Origin: Peptoclostridium litorale DSM 5388
GTDB taxonomy: Bacteria; Bacillota; Clostridia; Peptostreptococcales; Peptostreptococcaceae
Length of the DNA stretch: 64,000 bases
NCBI RefSeq assembly: GCF_900141635.1
Contig: NZ_FSRH01000001.1
Location: forward strand, 186,001 to 250,000
Reading direction: 5' to 3'
Position numbers and translations under genes: made by a program
Shown here: piece by piece, positions 1 through 6,717 of the stretch
Position numbering within the stretch: position 1 is the first letter of the stretch
Layout of the letters: every line of letters starts with the position of its first letter
The notes under the pieces: generated by a model
Seen by the model: the letters and a program-made list of their open reading frames with translations, nothing else
Databases searched by the model: none
Told to the model about the DNA's origin: nothing

Positions 1-902
1 TCAGGCTTGTGGCTTTCTGTCTCAGCTTCATATCCTGCAGCAGTCCAGGCTCCAAGCCCTCCGTTAAGAACCCTCACATCATCTACACCCATGTACTTAA
101 GCACAAGAGCTACACGGTAAGCAGCCATTTGCTCTGCTCCTGACACTATTACAGTGTCTTCCTTCGTAAAGCCATAGCCAAGAGCAAACTGCGCAAGCTC
201 TTTATCACTTGCAAGCATCCACGCTGGAGGTGGTTCTACAATATCGGTATTTATGTGGAACGCCGTAGGAATGTGTCCCTTGGCATAAGAAGTCTCTTCT
301 TCTCCCCAGCTGGCCTCAACCATTTTCACCTTTTTGCCTTCTTCAAATGTCTCAGGAGTCTTTCCCTCAAGAATGTCCTTGACAACACTTGCAGGCACTA
401 TATTCTTATAGTTCTCATACTTTTCCATAGGAAGGCTCTCATCTTCAGCCCACTGCTTCACATCGTAAGTGTAAACGTTCTCGTACCCTTTTCCAGCAAG
501 GTACTCTGCAACAGCTGAAGCATCTTTGCCGTTTGCATCGTAAAGAACTACGTTCCTGTCTTTTGCAATTCCCTTTGTTTCAAGAGCTTCATCAAGTATG
601 CTGTCCTTGTTTTCTTTCTCCACTTTAAGCCAGTTAGCCGAAAAGTCTACAGCGCCCTTTATATGTCCGCCCCTTTTCACACCTTCAAGCTTCCAACCGT
701 TGTATGCATCATTTAAACGAGTATCCACTACAACCCATGAATCGTCCTCAAGCTTTGAGCTCAATTCCTCTGTAGTTATAACATTTACTGCTCCATTTGT
801 TTCTTCCTTTGCAGGTTCTTCTTTAGCGCAAGCAGCCATAGCCATTACTCCAAGCAGAAGTACCACTATAAGAAGAAAATGCTTTTTCATCTTTTTCCCC
901 AT
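1..902 (-). CDS. Rhodanese-domain lipoprotein (partial, 3' end outside window)
   Basis: Exported sulfurtransferase-like protein. The ATG at 902 follows an AGGAG site 8 bases upstream. The N-terminus is a lysine-rich signal peptide ending in a lipobox with Cys25, so it is probably membrane-anchored outside the cell. A first rhodanese-like domain spans about residues 38-150 and has Asp (LYDANGKDA) where the active Cys would sit. A second begins near residue 165 (motif VRVLNGGLGAW), and its corresponding loop (VSGAEQMAA) also lacks Cys. The frame is still open at base 1, so a catalytic domain may lie beyond the edge, as in two-domain thiosulfate sulfurtransferases whose first domain is inactive. 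Substrate is unknown. Confidence 0.85.
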   Translation of the reverse strand, partial: MGKKMKKHFLLIVVLLLGVMAMAACAKEEPAKEETNGAVNVITTEELSSKLEDDSWVVVDTRLNDAYNGWKLEGVKRGGHIKGAVDFSANWLKVEKENKDSILDEALETKGIAKDRNVVLYDANGKDASAVAEYLAGKGYENVYTYDVKQWAEDESLPMEKYENYKNIVPASVVKDILEGKTPETFEEGKKVKMVEASWGEEETSYAKGHIPTAFHINTDIVEPPPAWMLASDKELAQFALGYGFTKEDTVIVSGAEQMAAYRVALVLKYMGVDDVRVLNGGLGAWTAAGYEAETESHKP

Positions 903-1010
903 TTTGTTGTCTCCTTTTTATATTATTGATTTGGTGCCATATATGGATTAGTTCAAGTAAAAATATAAAAAGCACCAGTTTTAAGAATACCAAAATTTTA
1001 TGACTTAGTG

Positions 1011-1072
1011 AATACAGTATAAAGAATATCTATATTGTATTTGCAATCTATAGATATTCTTTATACTGTATT
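1011..1072. repeat. Perfect 24-bp inverted repeat, AT-rich hairpin
   Basis: Arms 1011-1034 and 1049-1072 are exact reverse complements with a 14-base spacer. It lies between the end of pabC and the promoter side of the rhodanese gene. On the plus strand it is followed by a T-rich stretch. It may terminate the leftward pab transcript or be a small palindromic repeat. Confidence 0.75.
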
Positions 1073-1164
1073 TTTATCTTTTTTCTTTTTCGTTATAAGT
1101 CTAATTAAATTATATAAATTCATAATAACATTAAAATTTATCATTTTTATACAACATATATTCT

Positions 1165-1980
1165 TTAATCGGCATAGTATTTACGCCTGTACATATCAAT
1201 GAGACTGTTTGTAAACTCCATGTCACATATACTGAACGTCCTGTCTTCAAACCTATTTACAGGCATTATGTCCATTAGTGAATTGGTTATGAATATTTCA
1301 TCTGCACCTTCCATATCCTCAATTCCAAAGCCGCCTTCCATAATCTCAATTCCTTCCGCAGCGCAAAGCTCTATTACCTTTTCCCTAGCTATTCCCGGCA
1401 ATATCCCGCAATTTATCGAAGGCGTATACATGCGGCCTTCCTTGACCCAGAATATATTGGATATACAGCCCTCGCATATATCCCCCCTTGTGTTCAAAAA
1501 TATGGCCTCTTCAAAACCAAGCCCTGCAGCCCTTTCCTTTTGGATTATGTTTTCGGCATAGTTCATGCTCTTTACAGTGCAGAGCTTTGAGTATTCATTC
1601 CTCCTTGAGTCTGCAAGGCAGATCCCGAATCCTCTTTCATATTCATCTACATATACTTTCTTTCCCGTGTATATGATAATGTCAGCAGACCCTCCCCTGC
1701 CCTTGAAGCTCATTATCTTTAAAAATCCGTCTTCCACTACATTCTCACGCATTAGCTTTTCACAAATATCACAAAACCCCTGCAAGTCCAAGTCGGCTTG
1801 TATGTTTAAGAAGTCCAGCCCCTTCATAAGCCTGTCATAGTGCTCCTTCAAAAATACAGCCCTTCCCCTGCATACCTTTATTGTTTCAAATACTCCATAT
1901 CCGTACATGAATCCCGGAGAAAACGGGCTTATAAAAGCTCTGCCTTCATCCGTGAATTCGCCATTTATAAAAACTTTCAT
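1165..1980 (-). CDS. pabC: Aminodeoxychorismate lyase (class IV aminotransferase fold)
   Basis: PLP enzyme that would release pyruvate from 4-amino-4-deoxychorismate to give p-aminobenzoate for folate synthesis. It has the class IV fold start (MKVFINGEF), the FSPGFMYGYGVFET segment and the probable PLP lysine K137 in VKSMNYAENI; at 271 aa it is normal length. The ATG at 1980 has AGGTGAAGG upstream; the GTG nine bases further up would bury that site. It begins 15 bases after the pabB stop as last gene of pabA-pabB-pabC. Branched-chain or D-amino-acid aminotransferases share the fold, so the assignment leans on the neighbours. Confidence 0.9.
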   Translation of the reverse strand: MKVFINGEFTDEGRAFISPFSPGFMYGYGVFETIKVCRGRAVFLKEHYDRLMKGLDFLNIQADLDLQGFCDICEKLMRENVVEDGFLKIMSFKGRGGSADIIIYTGKKVYVDEYERGFGICLADSRRNEYSKLCTVKSMNYAENIIQKERAAGLGFEEAIFLNTRGDICEGCISNIFWVKEGRMYTPSINCGILPGIAREKVIELCAAEGIEIMEGGFGIEDMEGADEIFITNSLMDIMPVNRFEDRTFSICDMEFTNSLIDMYRRKYYAD

Positions 1981-1995
1981 ACCCTTCACCTAGAC

Positions 1996-3372
1996 CTAGA
2001 CCTGCGCGTCAAGTGCGTTTATGAGTGCCCTTGCCTTGTGAAGGGTCTCCTCGTATTCCATCTGCGCATCAGAATCCCATACTATTCCTCCGCCAACCTG
2101 GAAAAACGCCCTGTCGCCCTTTTGGACTATTGTCCTTATGACTATGTTAAGATCTGCGTCTCCATTGAATCCTATATAACCTATAGATCCCGTGTATATG
2201 TTCCTTTGGGTAGGCTCCAGCTCGTCTATTACCTGCATCGACCTTATTTTGGGTGCTCCGGTGATGGACCCTCCCGGAAATGCCGCCTTTATGCAGTCCA
2301 CCGTGTGAACATCTCCGTCGAGCTCCCCTACAACAGTGGATACCAAATGGTATACTGTTGGATACTCTTCAAGGTGGAAAAGCTCAGTTACCTTCACGCT
2401 TCCAGTTTTGCACACCCTTCCAAGATCGTTCCTTTCAAGATCCACTATCATGAGAAGCTCAGACTTGTCCTTTTCGCTTCCCAAAAGCTCATTTTTGTTC
2501 GCCTCGTCCTCAGCAGGAGTATTTCCCCTTGGCCTTGTGCCCTTTATTGGCCTCGTCTCGACCCTGCCGTCTCTGATTTGAATGAATCTTTCAGGAGAGC
2601 TGCTCACTATGTGGCCGCTTCCAAAATCCATATAGCACGCAAAGGGTGCGGGGTTTATGGTTCTGAGCCTGAAATACAGCTCGTACGGAGAGTATTTTGT
2701 TTCACACTCGAATCTTTGTGTCATGTTGGCCTGGTATATGTCTCCCGACCTTATATAGTCCTTTATCTTGTTTATGGCCTCTTTATAGTCTTCCTTTTCA
2801 AAGTTTGACTGTAGCTTTACTTTTTCACCGGCATTGTTCATCTCAAAATGTGGCAGCTCTGGCTTTCCATTTTTTATAACCTCTTCGGCCGCTTCCACCC
2901 ATGCCTTAGCATCTGAAAACAGTCCCGGAGACGCAGCATACACCTCTTTATTAAGATGGTCTATTGCAATCACCCCGTCGTATATTCCAAAAAAGCAGTC
3001 CGGTATGTGCACATCGTCAACAGCCGTCCTTGGAAGATCTTCAACATGGTGGCACATGTCATATCCCAAATACCCTACGGCCCCGCCTATGAACGGGAGG
3101 ACGCAGTCACAATTCGATTCATATAGCTTCATAAGCCTTTTGAGTTCGTCAAATGGATTTGCCTCATAAGTTTTTACAATTCCATTTTCCTCTATCTCGA
3201 CATTTCCGTCCTTGCTCTTGAATGTTATCTCAGGGTCAAATCCTATAAATGAATACCTTCCAAGCTTTAGAGGATCCATTGCGCTGTCAAGAAAAAAACA
3301 ATATTTCCTCTCCCTGAAGAGCGAAAAAATCTCAAAACTCGAAAGGCTGGTGTATATCTTCTTTATGATCAT
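1996..3372 (-). CDS. pabB: Aminodeoxychorismate synthase component I
   Basis: Chorismate-binding subunit that aminates chorismate using ammonia from PabA. The 458 aa are full length. The C-terminal catalytic half carries SGDIYQANMTQRF, RPIKGTRPRG and GGSITGAPKIRSMQ. Lys277 in PIKGT is the residue that marks PabB; anthranilate synthase TrpE has Ala there (PIAGT). The ATG overlaps the pabA stop by one base (TAATG), indicating translational coupling. Confidence 0.95.
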   Translation of the reverse strand: MIIKKIYTSLSSFEIFSLFRERKYCFFLDSAMDPLKLGRYSFIGFDPEITFKSKDGNVEIEENGIVKTYEANPFDELKRLMKLYESNCDCVLPFIGGAVGYLGYDMCHHVEDLPRTAVDDVHIPDCFFGIYDGVIAIDHLNKEVYAASPGLFSDAKAWVEAAEEVIKNGKPELPHFEMNNAGEKVKLQSNFEKEDYKEAINKIKDYIRSGDIYQANMTQRFECETKYSPYELYFRLRTINPAPFACYMDFGSGHIVSSSPERFIQIRDGRVETRPIKGTRPRGNTPAEDEANKNELLGSEKDKSELLMIVDLERNDLGRVCKTGSVKVTELFHLEEYPTVYHLVSTVVGELDGDVHTVDCIKAAFPGGSITGAPKIRSMQVIDELEPTQRNIYTGSIGYIGFNGDADLNIVIRTIVQKGDRAFFQVGGGIVWDSDAQMEYEETLHKARALINALDAQV

Positions 3373-3962
3373 TAGGCTTTACCCTCCTTGTGCTTTTTTG
3401 CCCTCAGCAGGAAATTCTTAAGCATGTCCATGCCGTGCTGAGTTAGTATTGCCTCAGGGTGGAACTGGACTCCCTCCAAAAGGTATTCCCTGTGCAAAAA
3501 TCCCATGACTTCCCCCTCATTCGTCCAAGCTGTGATTTCAAGGCAGTCCGGTATGCTCTCCCTCTCCACTATAAGAGAGTGGTATCTCGTAACGTCTACA
3601 GGGTTTTTAAGCCCTTCGAACACTCCCTTGTCAATGTGGTTCACAGGATGAACCTTGCCGTGTACAGGTTCTATCGCCTTTACTATATTTGCTCCAAATA
3701 CCGTTCCTATTGTCTGGTGCCCAAGGCATATCCCAAGTATGGGTATAACCCCCTTGAACCTTTTTACAGCCTCAATGCTTATGCCGGCCTCTTTAGGCGT
3801 GCGCGGTCCCGGTGATATAACAATCATATCCGGATTCATTTTTTCAATTTCAGATATTTCAATACAGTCATTCCTCTTTACAACGACGCTTTCGCCAAGC
3901 TGGCCGAGATACTGTACCAGATTGTAAGTGAAAGAATCATAATTGTCTATCATAAGTATCAT
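3372..3962 (-). CDS. pabA: Aminodeoxychorismate synthase component II, glutamine amidotransferase
   Basis: Class I glutamine amidotransferase feeding ammonia to PabB. It shows the IDNYDSFTYNLVQYLG start, nucleophile Cys79 in GICLGHQ and the catalytic HPEA motif near residue 170. At 196 aa it is typical. The ATG at 3962 sits 6 bases after AGAGGTG; the upstream GTG at 3971 would overlap this site and was not used. First gene of the leftward pab operon, divergent from hgcAB. A shared trpG role cannot be excluded, since no tryptophan genes are visible. Confidence 0.93.
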   Translation of the reverse strand: MILMIDNYDSFTYNLVQYLGQLGESVVVKRNDCIEISEIEKMNPDMIVISPGPRTPKEAGISIEAVKRFKGVIPILGICLGHQTIGTVFGANIVKAIEPVHGKVHPVNHIDKGVFEGLKNPVDVTRYHSLIVERESIPDCLEITAWTNEGEVMGFLHREYLLEGVQFHPEAILTQHGMDMLKNFLLRAKKHKEGKA

Positions 3963-4096
3963 CAAATGCACCTCTTTACAATTTTAGAATGAATAAAAAT
4001 GATTTTCATTATTCATTTTTCTGATTTTTTCATTATATCACACATGTGCTTTTTTTTCATACACTGCTTTTTGCAGCGTTTCCAATGTGTAAGACA

Positions 4097-4161
4097 TTGA
4101 TAAAATTATCGCACGTACAATATAATCACATGTTCATATACGCTGTGTTTTCTGGTATAAT
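4097..4161 (+). promoter_or_regulatory. Two sigma-A-type promoters upstream of hgcA
   Basis: P1: TTGATA at 4097-4102, 18-base spacer, TATAAT at 4121-4126. P2: TTCATA at 4133-4138, 17-base spacer, TATAAT at 4156-4161 preceded by TGG (extended -10). Both point toward hgcA, leaving a 5' leader of roughly 70-110 bases. Confidence 0.6.
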
Positions 4162-4235
4162 GTGAGTAAATTGATAAAAATTTCATCCTTATTCTTAGCA
4201 AGAACTAATATAAAATAACCCAGGAGATGATTTAA

Positions 4236-5393
4236 TTGGCAGAAATATATAATGACAAATCCTGCTGAGTTGTCGACCCAAATCAATCCAGTTTGGATCG
4301 AAAATACAGGTACATGCCCCCTCTGCAGTGCTTGGATGTCTTTGATGAAAGTGAATATGCCAACATGTTCGATGGCGAGGTCAGCACCTGTGAAGGTCCT
4401 GTAAAAAGGCTTAGAACTATTCTATCCTCAAAGGACCGCTTGGGAAGCCTCCTTGTGCGGCTTGGCATAAACAGAAAAAGCTACAAGTTCCCCCCCGGAC
4501 TTTATGCCATTGGAAACCCCGACGAAAACTCACCTGCTTTAGTCACTGCAAACTACAAGCTTACAGTCGATACGGTGAGAAGTAATATCGGGGGAATTGA
4601 CTCCTGGCTGCTTGTAATAAACACAAGTGGCGTAAATGTATGGTGCGCTGCCGGAAAAGGCTCTTTTGGAAGCGATGAGATCATATACCGAATAAAAGCC
4701 ACAGGGCTTTACAAAATTTCAAAATCCAAGCTTCTCGTGCTCCCTCAGCTTGGAGCCCCTGGAGTCAATCCACAAAAAATATCCAAATATACAAGGTTTA
4801 AAACAATATACGGCCCAGTCAGGGCAGGTGACATAAAGAGCTTTTTTGAAAACGAATTCAAAGCATCCGCCGGTATGAGGAGGGTTACCTTCTCACTTTC
4901 TGAAAGGATGATACTCTCTCCTGTGGAGGTCATGCTTTCAGCAAAATACATGCTTGCCTTTTTGTTCATGTTCACATTGCTCAACTATGTAGACAATTCT
5001 ACTTTGGGGCTGACTGAATACATTAATAATGTATGGCTGAATACATCCGCCTACGTATTTGCGATTCTTACCGCCTGCATACTCTTTCCCGCTCTTTTGC
5101 CCGTGCTTCCGTTTCGGAGCTTTTCTGCAAAAGGCGGCGTGCTTGGAAGCCTGTATTCGGCAGCGGCTTTGAGCTTTCCCGGCGCATTCATGTACTCAGG
5201 TTCCATGCTTTCAAATATAGGGCATTTCATGTGCATGACCTGTGTTATAGGTTTTTTTTCCCTTAATTTCACGGGATCCACGAATTTCACTTCTCTTTCG
5301 GGGGTTCAAAAGGAGACTCTCTGGAGCGCCCCTGTATTTGCTATATGCTTTATAACAGGCATAATGTGCCTTTTCATAGAAAGACTTGTTTAG
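4236..5393 (+). CDS. hgcA: HgcA, corrinoid methyltransferase for mercury methylation; candidate selenoprotein (TGA at codon 11)
   Basis: Membrane corrinoid protein that, in known Hg methylators, passes a methyl group to Hg(II). The soluble domain holds the HgcA signature NVWCAAGK (cobalt-ligand Cys at residue 137 in this numbering) and PGLYAIGNPDENSP; five hydrophobic segments follow, ending with the family motif LNFTGSTNFTSLSGV. The TTG at 4236 has AGGAG at 4222-4226 and an in-frame TAA immediately upstream, so it is the only well-supported start. The frame then meets TGA at 4266-4268 directly after a Cys codon (DKSC-TGA-VVD). If read as selenocysteine the product is 385 aa. The first downstream starts (TTG 4293, ATG 4314) lack a ribosome site. 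hgcB follows 12 bases later. HgcA identity is strong; selenocysteine is inferred. Confidence 0.88.
4269..4301 (+). other. Candidate bacterial SECIS element in hgcA
   Basis: Hairpin just after the TGA at 4266-4268. Fold A pairs 4273-4282 with 4292-4301 (one C-A mismatch, 9-base loop). Alternative fold B pairs 4283-4289 with 4295-4301 (one mismatch), with loop AGTTT at 4290-4294, G second in the loop and 21 bases between TGA and loop. Fold B matches the usual bacterial SECIS geometry. Confidence 0.55.
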
Positions 5394-5405
5394 CGGGGTG
5401 TTATA

Positions 5406-5675
5406 ATGAAATATATTAAAGACGTTGTTACATTAAGACTGGATGAAGGAAAATGCATAGGCTGCGGTATGTGCGATATCGTGTGTCCTCACGGAGTATT
5501 CGAGGTCATTCACGGCAAGGCTGTTATAAAATCCACTGACAGCTGCATCGAATGCGGTGCATGTTCAATGAACTGTCCCGTGGATGCCATATCCGTAAAC
5601 GTAGGAGTCGGCTGAGCTTATGCTGTGCTTAAAAGCATTTTCGCCGGTGGCGATAATTCTGGCTCTTGCTGTTAG
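5406..5675 (+). CDS. hgcB: HgcB ferredoxin, candidate selenoprotein (TGA at codon 70)
   Basis: Partner ferredoxin of HgcA, thought to reduce its corrinoid. Two CxxCxxCxxxCP motifs (Cys17/20/23/27 and Cys47/50/53/57) bind two [4Fe-4S] clusters. A conventional reading stops at TGA 5613-5615 after VNVGVG, giving 69 aa, shorter than HgcB (about 95 aa). The family motif there is GVGC, so TGA stands exactly in place of the conserved Cys (Cys73 in the Desulfovibrio protein). Readthrough continues AYAVLKSIFAGGDNSGSCC and stops at TAG 5673-5675, restoring the family's C-terminal vicinal cysteines (Cys88, Cys89) at 89 aa. A degenerate coding tail would be unlikely to keep these. Selenocysteine is inferred, not proven. 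Confidence 0.87.
5637..5657 (+). other. Candidate bacterial SECIS element in hgcB
   Basis: Stem 5637-5645 with 5649-5657 (eight pairs, one T-T mismatch) closed by loop GGT at 5646-5648. The loop starts 30 bases after the TGA and has G in its first two positions, as expected for a bacterial SECIS read by SelB. It lies within the extended reading frame. Confidence 0.65.
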
Positions 5676-5706
5676 AGGACATGTTTAAAACTGTTAAACG
5701 TAAAAT

Positions 5707-5745
5707 AAAATCCCCTCGGATTATAAATTCTCCGAGGGGATTTTT
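5707..5745. terminator. Bidirectional terminator after hgcB
   Basis: Arms 5707-5720 and 5731-5744 form a perfect 14-bp stem with T-run on the plus side and matching A-run on the other. It separates hgcAB from the leftward cytochrome-like pair. Confidence 0.85.
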
Positions 5746-5808
5746 CATTAGTATTTCCAATGTGAATTTGCAACACTTTGAATATGCATTGGAAAATATG
5801 CCTTCCGC

Positions 5809-6213
5809 TCACCTAAAAAGTCCCGCTTTCATTTTAAGCACGTGAAACGCGGCGGCTGCGACAAGTATAATGGCCAGTGCCCTGTGGAATTTTAACCAGT
5901 TTTTTATATTGTACCTCGGACCTGCCCAGCCCCAAAATGCAGTCATAAGTATAAATGTCCATGCAATATAGCCTGAATGAAGTCTTATCCCGCCAGCCAT
6001 GGCATATCCGTGCACAATGCCCGTTATTAGAAGCAGTCTTCCTGAATATGGGTGCACTTTCTTGAGCAGCTTCGCAGCTTTTTTAAGTGTCTCACTCTTG
6101 TTTTTGAAAAAATACCTGTTTAACCGCCTGATAGCATACATCGCAATCTGTATGGTCAAAAGGCTGACATTCACCCATCCCAAAAGCCTTAAGACGTCAT
6201 ATCTACTCAGCAA
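5809..6213 (-). CDS. Four-helix membrane protein, possibly heme-binding (b561/ferric-reductase-like)
   Basis: 134-aa integral membrane protein with four predicted helices. Histidines sit near or within helices (HPYSGRLLLITGIVHGY, FHRALAIILVAAAAFHVLK), as in b-type cytochromes and ferric-reductase-like domains; heme binding is an inference. It starts at TTG 6213, inside the end of the upstream cytochrome b5-like lipoprotein gene (11-base overlap), so the two are probably cotranslated and may form an electron-transfer pair across the membrane. Confidence 0.65.
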   Translation of the reverse strand: MLSRYDVLRLLGWVNVSLLTIQIAMYAIRRLNRYFFKNKSETLKKAAKLLKKVHPYSGRLLLITGIVHGYAMAGGIRLHSGYIAWTFILMTAFWGWAGPRYNIKNWLKFHRALAIILVAAAAFHVLKMKAGLFR

Positions 6214-6580
6214 TCCTGCCCACTACCTTGAGCCCTTCGAGCTTTGAATCGCCATGAGGCGCTTCCTTAAGCTGCTGGGTTATGTCCTGCCCTGCCGATA
6301 CGCCGCTGTGCATTCCATCTTTCCAGCCAGGATGGTCTGTAACGTCGTATACGACTCCGTCAACTGCGATATATGCCGGATTTCCTTCCTTGCCGTTATA
6401 CTGGGAAAGCTCCTGCAATGTGACTTCCATTGATTCTTCCAAATCTTCATCCGCCTGTTTTTGGCCCTCATCCTGCACCTCTTCTTGCGGCTGCTCAGGC
6501 TGTTCTTGAGCTGTACAACCTACCAGAAGTGCAATTCCTAAAAACATCGAAAAAATAGCTGCCGACAATCTCTTTTTCAT
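6203..6580 (-). CDS. Cytochrome b5-like heme/steroid-binding lipoprotein
   Basis: 125-aa exported lipoprotein: Lys-rich start, hydrophobic segment and lipobox with Cys (ALLVGC), an acidic Gln/Glu linker, then a cytochrome b5-like fold from about residue 50 (TLQELSQYNG, PAYIAVDGVVYDVTDHPGW). This matches the heme/steroid-binding domain family; one His is present in TDHPGW and others in MHSG and PHGD. The ATG at 6580 follows AAGGGTG by 7 bases. It overlaps the downstream membrane protein gene. Confidence 0.78.
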   Translation of the reverse strand: MKKRLSAAIFSMFLGIALLVGCTAQEQPEQPQEEVQDEGQKQADEDLEESMEVTLQELSQYNGKEGNPAYIAVDGVVYDVTDHPGWKDGMHSGVSAGQDITQQLKEAPHGDSKLEGLKVVGRIAE

Positions 6581-6717
6581 GGATATCACCCTTTCAAAAT
6601 GAATTTTAAAGCATACGTTACGTCCATCTAATTAATATCTAGATACCCATTTTGCATTTCAAAGCACTATTTTTTGCCAATTTTCAGTTGCCACAATTAG
6701 CCATTATTAAACATAGA

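Noticed and set aside
2630-2660. ACGCAAAG sequence resembling a c-di-GMP aptamer core
   Set aside because: It lies inside pabB coding sequence without the other aptamer elements.
3988-4014. Fur-type box upstream of pabA
   Set aside because: The near-palindrome AATGA-TTT-TCATT fits only part of the Fur consensus and the genes have no iron link.
4293-5393. HgcA starting at TTG 4293 as a conventional 366-aa protein
   Set aside because: No ribosome site precedes 4293 or the ATG at 4314, while TTG 4236 in the same frame has AGGAG at ideal spacing; kept only as the alternative if the TGA is a true stop.
5406-5615. HgcB as a 69-aa ferredoxin ending at the TGA
   Set aside because: It would lack the conserved GVGC cysteine and C-terminal Cys pair that readthrough restores, and a SECIS-like hairpin follows.
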